From assembly GCA_014871385.1 (NCBI GenBank), contig CM026424.1, positions 9,424,914 through 9,488,913 of the forward strand: a stretch of DNA of 64,000 nt, written 5' to 3'. How positions within the stretch are numbered: the first letter of the stretch is position 1; each line of letters begins with the position of its first letter. A model generated the notes under the pieces. That model was not told the DNA's origin. It made no database searches and saw only the letters and a list, made by a program, of their open reading frames with translations. A program made the translations under genes and the position numbers. Of the stretch, positions 12,367-25,462 are shown piece by piece. The DNA comes from Ceratodon purpureus. Its lineage: Eukaryota > Streptophyta > Bryopsida > Pseudoditrichales > Ditrichaceae.

Positions 12367-15300
12367 CTAATTCATTGTAATCTCCAAGAAGTTATCTACA
12401 AAAAACTGCAAATTATGGTCACTTGAAATCAGCCCAAAGCGCTGAAAAAAAGAGAGGAATTAATGTGTGTAAGAGACTATACTGAGTTGCTTAAATCTGG
12501 TGAAAGAACTTTAAAAATACAAGTGATTCAAAAGAATGAATCTGTATGGTGAGTGGGTAGGAATCAAGTACTAGTAACCATCAGAATCTCCCTCTTCCTG
12601 CACACACCACACCTCAACAACATTAGCCAATGCATACCATAACACCACAGCATGTTCGTCCATAAATAATTCCAAAAAAAAAAAGAGAAAAAAAAAGAAA
12701 AAAAAAAAGAATAAATCAGTACTCGCAACATTTAATTATTTCCAAGCCTTTTAAGGTCGTTTTCCTTGATTTTCTGCTAAAAAACGAAAATTAAGAAATT
12801 CAATTTTTGAAAGACGAACCTTATTTTTTCAAAGAAAATTAATATTCATCCGCTAAATTGCTGGATTGGTAAGTTGGAGAATGAAAAAAATGTGGAGAGG
12901 GGTTGCGCGGCGGTGTGTTTATTTTATGTTTGCAGTGGAATAAAGTCACCATTTGCTTCCCAAAAAAAATAAAAATAAAAATAAACAAAATAAAAAAATG
13001 TGGAGAGGTTGGTGAAGGACTTACTCTGATGTGATGACAGACTTGGAGGACTTCGTCTAAGGGAGCCCAGTCGCCGAAGTTCTTCTCGGCGAACTGGTAA
13101 GCGACGCCTCCTTTGCCGGGCCTGACGATGAACATGCCGCCCTTGATGGTCCCCTCGCCTCGGGTGTTGTACTGGATGCCAGTTTTCATGGCTCGCTTCC
13201 AGTTGAGGCGGGCGATGGGGTTCAGGAAGAACCCCGTGAACAGGCTGTCTTTCATCAGCTTCCCTCCTCCCAGCGCCCTGAAGAAGTCCCGGTTCTCGTC
13301 CAGGACCACCATGCCTGCCCAGTAGCGTGGCCAGAAGGCCCACACTTCCTCATCGATGTCCTCCAGAAGAACCGCCACGAGCTGGATGCCTAGTGCATCG
13401 AAGATCGGCTTCCGGGCGAAGAGTTGGTGTGCTTCCGCTCGACACATCACACACCTGCAACATCACATCAGTTACACCATCTTAGCAAAAGTCTCTGATA
13501 CAATCTTATCGAAGTTTAGGACATCACACCTGCAACATCACATCAGTTACACCATCTTAGCAAAAGTCTCTGATACAATCTTATCGAAGTTTAGGACATC
13601 ACACACCTGCAACAGCACATCAGTTACACCATCTTAGCAAAGGTTTCTGATACAATGACATGTTTCTTATCCAAGTTCAGGAAATCAGGTGATGTTTTTG
13701 TGGCATACGTACCCAGGTCGTCGGATGCAGAAGAAGAGAGTTGCCTTCTCGGACCAGAGGTTGGAGGCTTTGAAAGGTGGGAGCTTTCTGGAGCCTTTCA
13801 AAGCTCTGGGATCGACTCCGTAGCTGTGCTCTGGTGCAAGCTGCCGAAGTGAGACTTTTTCTAGCACTGATATCTTGGTGACCTTGTCTGAGCTTGGAGC
13901 CTTCACCATGCCGCATAGCTGACGCTTGGTGTTGGTCGCTGAGTACACTCCCTTCGGAGCGTTGGGACCTTTCGTGGCGTGAGCTGGCCTCAGTTTGGAT
14001 GGTTGCTCGAATCCTAGTTGTCCTGCATTTGATCTGCGAGGAGGGGAGTTTCTGGCACAAGAGTTTCCGTTGAATCCATATTCTCCTGCATTTGACTGAC
14101 GGGGTGGAGAGTCTTTAGTGCATGGATTTCCGTTGAATCCTAACTCTCCTGCATTCGACTTTCGAGGAGGTGAATTCCTAGCAAATGAGTTTTGGTGAAA
14201 TCCAAAATCTCCTACGTTTGATCGGCGAGGAGGTGAGTCCCCAGGAAATGGGTTACCATTGAATCCCAATTCTCCTACATTTGACTTACGAGGAGGCGAA
14301 TTCCTAGCATGAGAGTTTCTAAATCCTAATTGTCCTGCGCTGGACTTGCGAGGAGGGGAGTTCTTAGCGTAAGAGTTTCCGAATCCCAATTCCCCTGCAC
14401 TTGACTTGCGAGGAGGAGAGTTCTTAGCATAAGAGTTTCGAAATCCCGAATCACCTGCGTTGGACTTGCGAGGAGGCGAGCTCGGAACATTTTCATAGAG
14501 TCCCAAACCTCCGGCATTGGACTTTAGAGGAGGTGAGCGCTTAGAATAAGAGTTTCTAAATCCAAAATAGCCTGCATTTGACTTACGAGGAGGAGAACGG
14601 GGGGAGCTTCCGAATGAGGATTCGCTCAATGTCGACTTGTGCAGCACGAAGGGGGGCGGTTTACCAAGCGGTTTCGATTTCGGCAATTCGATGTACCGCA
14701 CCGAGTTTGCATCCTCGCTGAGCCGGGAAGCTGTGGAGGAGCGGCGTCTAGCTGACGACATTCTGGGAAGATCGAAAGGTAGTTGAATACCACAGGCTAG
14801 TGATGTGTCAACAAAAGTGGCGACGTGAGTCTTTCGCATCTTGAACTTGGAGGCTAGCTCTGAAGGCTTCATGCTCATCAAGTCGATGAGCCCAATCTTT
14901 GAAGCTTCCATCCTGTCTGCGTACTTCATCAGCGACCGGTTGTGGAGATATATTCGCAATTCCAAGGCATCCTGGAAGATGAAGAATAGTGAAGACAATC
15001 AGGTGATAACAAGGGTCTCCGAATTTGACGAAAAAAAGTAGGATTTCTGAGTTTCAATGCGCTTCTCTCACTCGTCACACATTGGAAGGAAACGTCCAGA
15101 AACTTGACTCCGAAGCATCAGCAACATGAAAGCTCTCAGGAACTGTGAGAATTTACCAATACCTCCACTTGCATGAGGTAGGAAGTACAATGCCAGGGAA
15201 CCATTGTCTCAGAAACAAAGGAGCCCGGAAATTGTGAATGTGAAGATAGCGAACAAAACATGGAATCGTTGTGTAGGCACTTACTCGTTGAGCGTCTGTG

Positions 15301-15437
15301 AGGTCGAGAGCCTCCATGTCCTCGGCACCGATTACCTTGAGCGTCGGCACATCATCCCAGCCATCTTCGGCAAATTTCGGGCCCATGTCCTTCAAAAGTC
15401 CTCCACCTAAAAACTCATCTAACACATACGACGCCAT
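12367..15437 (-). CDS. SAM-domain / peroxiredoxin-like 2 (PRXL2, FAM213-type) fusion protein
   Basis: Exons (reverse): 15285-15437, 13713-14971, 13025-13454, 12367-12441; 638 aa, phases consistent. The start is the first ATG (MASYVLDEF). Residues about 1-115 hold one or two SAM-like helical modules (GWDDVPTLKVIGAEDMEALDL; then a second with LMSMKPSELASKFKM) that probably mediate protein binding. Residues about 176-373 are ten imperfect 19-21-aa repeats of the type SPPRKSNAGELGF. The C-terminal part is an AhpC/TSA-like thioredoxin fold of the PRXL2 family: CIRRPG, then a redox CxxC (CVMC) formed across the exon 2/3 junction, CRAEAHQLF, and GGMFIVRPGKGGVAYQFAEKNFGD. Function is inferred as a thiol antioxidant tethered by SAM. 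The short last exon (24 codons) is the least certain part. Confidence 0.8.
13444..13682. repeat. Three-copy tandem repeat (about 75 bp) spanning a splice acceptor
   Basis: Copies begin near 13444, 13521 and 13595. Each contains the reverse complement of GTTGCAGGTGTG, so each carries a possible 3' splice site for exon 3 of the SAM/PRXL2 gene. Only the copy nearest exon 3 leads into the open frame. Confidence 0.85.
14005..14599 (-). repeat. Ten coding repeats of 57-63 bp in the SAM/PRXL2 gene
   Basis: The units encode (N/D/R/S)SPPRKSNAGxLGF plus a variable tail such as RNSYAK or NGNPCTK. Copy lengths differ by whole codons, so the frame is kept throughout. Confidence 0.85.
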
Positions 15438-18400
15438 TTCCTGATCTCCACACCCAGGGCTCAATCCACTGCCTCCGTCGCACTACACTACACTACACCC
15501 CGAGGCTAGCTGCTCCGTATCAAAATATCTTCCAAATGCCTCTCGATTCTGCGACGCCCATGAGAGTCCACCTCCACTTGCACACGGACTTTTCGCAAGT
15601 TTTCCCAGCTCCCAGGTTGCCTGCTCGAGTCGAAACCTTCAGCCCTTGAAAAGCTTCTCCGCTTTCAAGGCCCAATATCCAATAAAGCCCCTGACAAAGT
15701 GCTAAAAGTCACACGACACCTGAAACCTGCCGCAAGAAATATCACATAATCCCGGCTACCAGCAACACCAAGCGGCCAAGCCATCTCCAGAATCCATTGC
15801 GACGTGTTCGAGTTCATTCCTGGACGATGTACCCACCCACCTAGCTACCCTCACACTGCAATAGTAGCACCGCCACCACAATTCCCGCCGCCATGACTAC
15901 GCTCCAAACCAGCCTGGATGCGCAAAACATGGGCCTCTCCAGTAAAGTTTTTAGTTTATGACATCACCAGACGCCTTCAGGACGATATTACCTTCCACTT
16001 ACCGCCGACTCTGCAGTGCTCACCGGATGGTGTCTGCACAGGTTGGCAACGACGCATCGAGCCGACCTTCTTCTGATGACGACGGAGATGACGGGCACAG
16101 TGTGTGCTCACTCTCATGCGACTGTTTAAGCATCTACATTGTGATGCCAACAACCCTACGACATTGGCTTTCTCTGCCCAGATTTCCATGTTTAGATTAC
16201 AGATCACATGGTGGTCCTCTGAGGCACTGTTGCTGAGAATTTCCATCTTTTCACAGATACGGAATTGAGGTGGTAGTCTTCCACTGGGGCCCATTTGATA
16301 GATTGATCATTATCCAACAGTAAACTGTGCAGATCAATGGATCTGGTTAGTACAGGTTCATAACGTTTCTTAACTTCCGAACTGCCCTGCAGATCAAGCT
16401 GTGTGGCAAGTGAGGAGTTTCTTGTCGTCCTTCTGTAACATACTTGAGTGGCCGGAGTGAACACTGAACGTGTGTCCCGCATAGCTATGTGCGAAGAGTA
16501 GGAGTTGGAGAAGAAGGAAACTAGTTAGCTCACGCCGACCTCGTAGTCTAGGACTCTAGAAGGAAGGATTCACGTCAGGCTCTTTTACAGCTCATGCTCC
16601 AGACTGATCTGATTGTGTGCCCAAGGTTATAATATTGCATTGAAGGGCTACGGAAGCGAGAACCGAGTGAAAAGAAAGTGGCGATGGACGCGTGTGATGT
16701 GAGTTGCTCACCAAACATCGATCCGGTTCCGATTCTCGGACGTTTGTTTGCTCGAACTTCGTCAACCTACTCTTGGGATTGACTTTACTGGGAACAACAT
16801 TATTGTGGTTGGAGCGTAGGAGAAGCTTCACCGGCATGACCCCATTCGTACTGACATGAGAATTCTTTATTCAAGTGCTAGCTTCTTACATCTTTTGCTT
16901 CAGGCCGAACCTGTAGTAACTTGCAATTATGGCCGATGTCAGTATCTGAAAGGTGGGAAAGCGGCAGGACTAGGTAGTCTATCATTGCAGAACAATATGA
17001 AACTCACACATTGACCGTGTTGACCAGTGTCTAGAAAATTGAGTCTAAGATGGAGCTTATCGTGTAAGACAAGAAAGACATAACACCTACTACCTCGACA
17101 TTAGATTGGCAATATGGAACATGGAATGAATTCAGTGTTGTAATCAGGGAGTTAAACTAAAAAGTTAGGTTTAAACTAGAGATCCCAAGCCTCTGCAACG
17201 ACGGAAATTCTTGTCCAGCGAGTCGACTGTAGCTGTATAGTGTGAAATTTAGAAGGATTCACGAAAATTTCATTAGCATAGTCCAAATGAATCAATCTAT
17301 GCAAGCCACTTTGAAACACAGACCCCTAAACCCTACACCTTGTCATCATTAAATGGACACCTTGATCTATGGAACTTCCGCTGAACTCTCCACTCGCATT
17401 CCTGCGATCCACTCCATCTCTCTCACATGTCATCACGGAACATTTCCAAGAAGAAATGCTGATGACGATCGACCTGCATAATTCGTGTTCAACAAGGAAT
17501 TGCAAGTGTAGCTTCAGTTCCCGATTCTGCTCTATCAGAACGACTGACCTGCAGAAGTTGGCAAGTGAATGCGAAGCAGGTGAAGCGATGAGAGATTCCC
17601 AAATGGGCAGCAGCTAAGCTCCCTCCCTTCCCCTTTAGATGAACTTCACATGTGATTAACTTACCTCCTGAACACAAAGTTAGCTCCCGTGGAAGTCCTC
17701 TGTTGGAATGTGTCAGTCATGGGTACACTTCTGGACTCCATCCCCATTCTCACGAAACGGATTAGGAGCCAACTGCCTGCTTGCTACATCGAGACACACT
17801 CGAAAGAAGGCTTGGGAGCACAAATTATTTCACTTGCAGAAAACACTTTGCTTGCGAATAAAGCCCTCCAAAATGCTGTGTGGCGGCTGGTTTCTTGATC
17901 AATGTTGACGGAAAAATAAGTCTTCACCTCTCAGCTTCGTTGACAACCCATCAATCAATGGTTTGCAGTTGTTTCTGCCATGACCTCTGATCGTGGTTTT
18001 TAATTCTTAGGATTTGTTCTCAAAATTGAATCTTCGCAATTTCTCGGGTGTCTCCCTCTTCGGTAGCTCTTACGTATGGCATTGGTTAGACCAGTCATGT
18101 AAGTCCTTTACATGATAATTTGACAGTGAAATAGAATATAGTGCTGCCAGGACACTGGGCTGCGATAGCCTTTGTCTTTAGTCCTGTTTTGAAGGAACTC
18201 TGTGCACACCTGAGCAAGTCTGTGAATACATGTTGATGATACTCTACAATGGATCTCAGAATTTAATGTTTTTTGATGCTTGTCCAAGGTACAGCTGGGC
18301 CGGTGATCAGAAGCTTGTAGAACCAGACATTGCCCTGAAGGGCATCGATCTCACATGACTTCAGATTGCTACAGCAGGGGACAACCGTAACTGTCGCAAT

Positions 18401-21130
18401 GCTCAGCTTGTTTATAGACGTTTCTTTATTTTTATTCATGCTTTGAAAGCACATGAGGAAAGCATTGTTTCATGGTGGGCCGGCGCTTACCCCTAAAGAG
18501 ACAAGAAGCTGATTTTAAACCTGGTTTTAGCAACAATTTGTTGCAAATATGGAGGACAACTTAGCCATCAGAAGTAAAATCTGCTCATAATAGTCATGCC
18601 CAGTCACACTCCTCAAAAATACCATCTGATCGTCTTCAAGCACTCGCACCCAAAATGTGCACCAACAACTTTGTGCTATTTTGAACACGCAATTCATCCA
18701 ACATATCGTGATCTCAACGTTATATCAATATGATCTCAAAACGAATATACCAGGATCTCAACATGATATGTTAGGTCTCACCAAATTCCAGTTGATACAT
18801 GTGTGAATTTCTCTGAACCAATTTCAACATTTTGCCAATTTGTGTTTGCTTTGCTTGATGCTTCCAAAACTGAAATTCCCTGTCCTTGGTACAGCATCCA
18901 AGTGAGCATGACATCACTAGTCACTCTTTTGCTTTTTCCTCAAGCTAGTACCGGTGTTGACCATCTGCGATGGTAAAATTTTTATTCCGAGGGCTCGACA
19001 CGAATTGAGACAACGAGAAAGTGGTCAACATGGCTTGAATCAAGTGCGATATATTACTTTCCCAAACGTCGGCCACTGATCGAACACTGCCAAAGAGGTG
19101 CCAAAGACAGGGGAAGCCCCGGCCCACCAGAAGAGCCAAAGCTACAGTTCCTCTTTCGAGCAAAGGTGAGAGGACTACACACCGTGCATAGCAAGAGACT
19201 CAGGCTGCATTATTACATCGAAGGCATTGACACGTTGTCCAAAGGCCCAGCCTGAGTTTGACCGTCGTCATTAACTACAAAGCCTATCATGCCCAACTGC
19301 CAAACCGATCCTCGACAAACATGCAACATGCACCTACAGACCCAGATTCTTAGATTCTTATTAACACTGCAAGTTAAGTTACTGCGCCCAGCCATTCTTC
19401 ATGGGATTTGTCCGTAATCGGATCCAATTGCTTGGAATATTGCATAACATTATGATGAATGTCCGGATCTAGATTTCCTCTTCGCAGGTGAAGAGACTGC
19501 AACAGCGAATTGATTTCCTTCTTAGGCAGATACAATATTTTGGAGTTGATTTGGCAGGTGTGAAGTTGGTTGCTCATAAGAAGGTCAAACAAGGGGTTAT
19601 ATGATTAAAAAGCGAAAAAGAGGAATATTATTTCTGTCTTTGTGTCCTTTTTTGTGTGAGATTTTCATTCTTTCTGCAGGCTTGTGTAAAGCTCACCAAG
19701 TTTGCATCTCTTGCTACAATAGTAGGCTCCTTTGAATTAGAGGTTGAATCATGTCTCCGGAAAGCTGCTGGAGAATATGAAGATTCAGAAATGGTGCTCA
19801 GTTTTTCCCAATTCATTCTGCTTATGACCAGATTGGACTCAAAGGTTTAATTAACCTTCTTCCAACTTGTTTTGTCCGTGCAATATATGTTGTTGAGCTG
19901 CATGAGTACTACTGTAGAGGCTTTTCTGTAGCCGTAGCATAGAAGTATGGACACGATTCCATGGCTTGTTTAGTAGCAGTTGCTCGGAGGAGTCAGGGTG
20001 CATAGTTGCACGCGTGCTTGGCGTGGCCGGTCTGCACCTCAGAGCCTACAAGCTGATGATATATTTAACATGTCTGTAGCGTGATTTCAACCTTTGCACA
20101 GGTTTTTCTAATTGCTCTTGGATATACTTTACATCATGTAGTAGGGGGAATATCAAGTCTGTGACCAGAAATGAGCTCTACTTAAGATCTCCGAGTTGCA
20201 ACTGATTCTCAAAGCCAGCGTCTTCCAGGTTGAGTAGCTCGCCAATTCATCACGCTTTCCTGTTCGCATGTCATAGAATTCATTTCAGAATCGTGGTAAT
20301 TTCATAGGTAACGCATGACGAATGAAGAATGTCGACGATAGGGTTAAATTACTACCTCTTTAGGCAAATTCATTGAATTACATGTTGATGCCTCGTGATC
20401 AGTCTGGTGGTTATGGAGCGTTAGCAATCCGTTCTATAGGGTGGGGTAGTCTCATGCAAAAGGGTTAAATCTCTACTTGTCAATTGTATTATGGAGCTCT
20501 TTTGGAACTAGGTACATGGTGCATGAAAGGGGATTCATTTCTGTGTGTCGTTGTCTCTGTGACGCTTTTAGCTTTTAAATGAGGACAAGTTCATGATCTG
20601 TGGTTTGAGTACTGTGCAATTCGGAGTAGAATTCTACCTCTTACTCCTGAGACAATTTTCTACAATTCTCCTGAGATACGCGTTGATACTTTCTTCGAGC
20701 TCTGGCTTTTGCTGTGGCAAGGTAGAGAGATGATCCTTGTTCGTCCTGCTAATTTCAGATGCTGTTTTTGCATCCGGGAATTGACCGATCTGCTTGCGTT
20801 TGTGTCTTCTTCTGTACATGTTTTTGTCTAAATTGGAGCGAAACCCTTAGTTTTACCATACATGTCCAATTCTAGAAACCAAGAAATTATGGCAGTCTGT
20901 GAACGAAGTAGGATACCAGAATTGCTACCTTTCATTGCGGTTCACTTCGCCAAGGGAAGAGGGATATTGCATCCTGAGTTTTGTTACATGGTTGTCAATT
21001 TATAGATGCCAATTACGGTGCTCGAAGGTAGTTTACGGATTCATAGTAGTGCGGTAAGGTCACCAGGCGTGTCTGTGCTGCTTCTAAAGCGTGATATAAA
21101 GTGCTCATTTGCTTGAGCAGGTGATCAACC
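15438..21130. other. Long intergenic region, no gene seen
   Basis: 5.7 kb between the divergently transcribed SAM/PRXL2 and subtilase genes. Open frames are all short and lack recognisable domains or matching splice phases. It should hold both promoters and 5' UTRs. I cannot place a core promoter. Confidence 0.45.
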
Positions 21131-24100
21131 ATGGCAGCACACGGTGATATCCTCCGGAAGAAAGTTTTGCTTTGGTGTCTGGGGCTGTTTGTGCTGGTTC
21201 ATCTATCTGCTGCACAATCAACAGAGAAGAAGGTACAGAATCAATCTATCTCTCCATGATCTTGTGTTGGCACAGTTGACTGGGTGCTTTTAAATTTGCT
21301 TTTGAGCTATATGAGCTGAGGACGTGCTCACTCCATAAGATCATACGAATCACACAAATTATCTGTCGTGTGAAGTTATTCTCGAGATTCGAGAATGATG
21401 TGAGCTTACTTCTATTCATGCAGGATGTGATGTTAGTAAAATTGGATCTAAGGGGGATAGTTCTTTTTGTGGTGAACATGTGTAGCTGTACATTGTGTAC
21501 ATGGGGAGCAACAACCTGCCTGACGCTGAAATCACTACATCAAACCACCACAACCTCCTCGCGAGTGTCCTTGGCAGGTACCACTCATTCCTAGATCCAC
21601 TCTGTTCACGATCACAGAACCCACATCTTTCAGAAATTCTTACTTCACGAAACTGATCAAGAGCAATCAATGTGATGTGGTCAAGTGCAGTGCTGGCACA
21701 GCAAAGACTGCTATAGTGCACAGCTACAAACATGGACTCAATGGGTTCTCCGCCTTACTAACCGAGACCGAAGCTGCACAAATTTCAGGTAACTCTCTCT
21801 CATTCCGAATGATCCTGAAAGATCTACTCGCACACAAGAAGTAATCCCATTGTTTTTTCGGTACGTGTTATGAATACTTAGATATCCAAACCAACAGATT
21901 CACGTTCATCTGTATTTTCCTTATCAGAGAAGCTGAAGAAATGTATGCAACTTACAGAAAGTCTGGTTTCATAAGGTCGTTCTTTTTTTGCAGCAATGAG
22001 AGGTGTAGTCTCCGCATTCCCAAGTGTCAGCTATTCTCTGCAAACTACACGAACATGGGATTACATGGGCATCAACCTTGACGGAAATGGGCCGTGGACA
22101 TCAACAGACTTCGGCAAGGATACCATCGTTGCTACAATTGACACAGGTACTCCATCTATCAGTAAATTCTTACTCAGATTATGCAAAGACCTATGTTACA
22201 GAGAACAAAATTTCCAGTACTCACATTGCCAAAACCTCTCTCGTTCTTCCTATCAAATCCAATGCAGGTGTTTGGCCAGAGCATGAGAGCTTTGACGATA
22301 CGGCCATGGGACCCATCCCACAGAAGTGGAACGGCGAATGTGAAGCAGGCCTAAGCACACCTAAATTCCAATGCAATAAGAAACTCATTGGCGCGAGATA
22401 CTTCTCAGCAGGTTATGAAGCGATGTGGGGGAAAATGAATGTCTCAGATCCAACTGTGACAGTGTCTCCACGTGATATAGAAGGCCACGGCACACACACC
22501 ACTACCACACTCGGCGGCTCCAGAACAAGAAATGTTAGCTTCCAGGGAACCCTTGGCACAGGAACTGCAAGGGGAGGAGCAGCAAACTCAAGGCTGGTTT
22601 CGTACAAAGTTTGCTGGCCTGGTTCGTGTCAAACAGCTGATATTGTAGCAGCCTTCGACATGGCTATCCATGATGGAGTGGATGTGATCGCCATCTCCTT
22701 AGGGGCCTCATCTGTCGACTACTTCTACGACTCTATTGCAATTGGGTCGTTTCATGCCATGGAAAGAGGGATCCTCGTCGTGGCAGCTGGAGGTAACTCA
22801 GGACCAGACAAAGCGACTGTGATCAACGGTGCACCTTGGATTCTCACAGCTGCAGCGAGTTCCATCGACAGAGAATATTTGTCCGACATTCACCTCGGCA
22901 ACAATGTCACCTATTCTGTAAGATCACAAGCAGTAAATCATCGCTTTAGTTCTGCAGTTTTTCATACACAATTGCTTCAAGCACCTGCTAATCACGTAAT
23001 ATGCGTTGCAATATCTGAAAGGGTCCAAGCCTCAATACTGAAAGGATTGCTCCTAAGTCATATCCAATCGTAGATGCGGGAGACATACCAGCATTCAACA
23101 CCACATCCGACGATGCCAGGTAATACTCCTCAATCTAAGTCATGACGAAAATATGTGATTAGACAATACATCTTCTACTAAGTTCCTTGCAAGGATAAAA
23201 CAAACTCAAATAAGTGTAAAATTTGTCACAGGTTGTGCGGTGAAGATTCATTGGATGCTGAGAAAGTGAAAGGCAGCATTGTTGTTTGCGCCCCGGGGGA
23301 TATGTTTGGAATTTACTATCCAGAGGTAGAGGTCCATGCTAAGGGAGGAGTTGCCACCATCATCATAGACGAGGACCTCAAGTCATTTGCACAGGTGTTT
23401 CACCAGCCAGCAGTGACAGTCGTTAGTCAAGGTGTTGGCAATCACATTCTGGCTTACATCAATAAAACGAGGTAAAGGTGACAACTCTTGTATCTGTGTG
23501 TTAGTTGCAAGCCCACTACAGATTTGCGATCATATTTGGTTCCATAAGCTCATGTCCTTGATGAAGCAGGTATTGGTTGCAGTAGATCACCTGCATAACT
23601 CTAATTTCTTTTCGTGCAGGAACCCAATGGCAATGATGACACCGTCTCTCATGCATCTGGGAGCTCCGGCTCCTCTGGCAGCCACGTTCTCATCCCGTGG
23701 TCCAAATTCGGTTACACCTGATATTTTTAAGGTAATCTTCAGACGGTGAATATGTCACTCCAACTTGAGTCTAAGCACCGCTAACATTTAATAAGTTGTT
23801 GCTACTACGGGGATAAATTTTCTGCTTATCACACTTCTACAACTACTACAACGAGAAAGTTTTAAGATTAGATGACAAATCATTGCGTGTAGTTATTTAG
23901 ATCTAAGTGAAAATTGAATTTATTGAGCAACTTATAACTCACCCTGAAGTGGATTTGCAGCCCGATCTCACCGCACCAGGAGTGTCAATTTTAGCTGGAT
24001 GGTCACCAGCAGCATCACCATCAGAGGATCCATCAGACACTCGGGCGTTCGGGTACAACATTCTGTCTGGAACGTCAATGTCGACACCGCACGTGGCAGG

Positions 24101-24848
24101 GGCCGCAGCATTGGTGAAAGCTGCGCATCCTGGTTGGAGTCCCGCAGCAATCAAGTCTGCTCTCATGACAACAGGTACTGCAACCCTTCAACCCATATTA
24201 GCAACCAGTGGAAAACACAAGAACACTGCAATATTTCATATTTATCAACACAGTTTACACTTACCACTTAACCAAAATTATGTTGACTGTTCAGCTAAAC
24301 CACCCGACAGCCAGCACAAGCAGAATTCAGATGGAGGTCTGGCATGGGGTTCTGGTCACATTGATCCAAAGGAAGCGCTGGACCCAGGCTTAGTCTACAA
24401 CACAACGTTTGCCGAGTACAACACATTCTTATGCAGCATGAACTATACCGACGACCAGATACGGGTCATCACAGGCAACATGACATCAAACATGAGGTGC
24501 CCTACAGCAAAGTTACCAGCCAACAATCTCAACTACCCAAGCATTGCGGCGGTGAACTTCACTAAACCGATCACAGTGGTTCGAACTGTGACAAATGTCG
24601 GGGCTCCAGAATCGGTGTACAAAGTTGAAGTTCATCACCCCTCAGGTATCCACGTTTCTGTAAGACCAAAAACTCTGAAGTTCAGCAATGAAAAGAAGGT
24701 ACTTTCCTATGCAGTGACGCTCTCACCAACGCGTACCCAACCGTGGAGAGAAAACTGGGTGTTCGGTGCCCTCATTTGGAATGATGACAGCCATAGGGTA
24801 AGGACACCCATCGCTGTTGGACCCAAGATGTCTAGCCCCTTTCTATAG
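21131..24848 (+). CDS. Subtilisin-like serine protease (plant SBT, S8A family)
   Basis: Ten exons: 21131-21232, 21486-21577, 21691-21788, 21994-22146, 22268-22917, 23022-23119, 23232-23471, 23620-23731, 23961-24174, 24295-24848; 770 aa, normal for plant subtilases. A signal peptide is visible at residues 1-28 (KKVLLWCLGLFVLVHLSAA). The I9 propeptide follows (LYIVYMGSNN, HHNLLASVLG). Catalytic residues are intact: Asp147 (ATIDTGVWP), His222 (GHGTHT), oxyanion Asn325 (AAGGNSGP) and Ser554 (GTSMSTPH). A protease-associated domain lies in exons 6-7, and a fibronectin-III-like C-terminus holds NLNYPSIA and VTNVGAP. It is probably a secreted cell-wall protease; the substrate is unknown. The exon 6 acceptor (GAAAG) is unusual but keeps the frame. 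Confidence 0.92.
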
Positions 24849-25462
24849 TAAACGACACAATGTCAATAAGAAATAGGGAACATTGATCAAGATATCATTG
24901 TTTAAGCCTATGACCGGCGACATAGAGATGTCTTGAGCATGTAAACAGTATCAAGAAAGCTTGTACAATGACTTTCCAAAAATAAGTAAGTTGCTTACTT
25001 TTTGCAACCTTTCAACAAGGTTCAGTGTACAAGTGTGTGCTTTTGGGTCACTAATTCTCCAGAAAGGACTCCACAATCCTATGGCTTAAGTCTCACTAAT
25101 AAACAAGTGGTACATCTAGATACATTCGACCTATTCAATTTGATTATCAACACCGAGGTAAACTTCTCCACTTTTCTAGCAGTTCTGAAAGAGTGACACT
25201 ATCGTGCAGAACAGGAAGGTGCTCACATCTTTGAAGATGAATGTGTGCACTAAGCCACCTTCCATACAATGGTACACATTTGAGTGTCCACTCGTACATA
25301 TAAGGTGAAGGGGAAGTGAACCTGGACATTTGATATTGACTGCGAAGAACAAAACGAACGAGACTTAACAATGACCTTATAAAACATGATGTCAAGTGAA
25401 AGGCTTGACACAAATTGGCTAACCTAAAAGAATGAAAAAGACCAATAACTAGTAATAAATAA
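24849..25462. other. Intergenic between convergent subtilase and ARPC3 genes
   Basis: The 3' flanks of two convergent genes. No gene is seen. Confidence 0.5.

Noticed and set aside
19656..19850. 64-codon plus-strand frame upstream of the subtilase.
   Set aside because: No family match and no in-phase partner exon.
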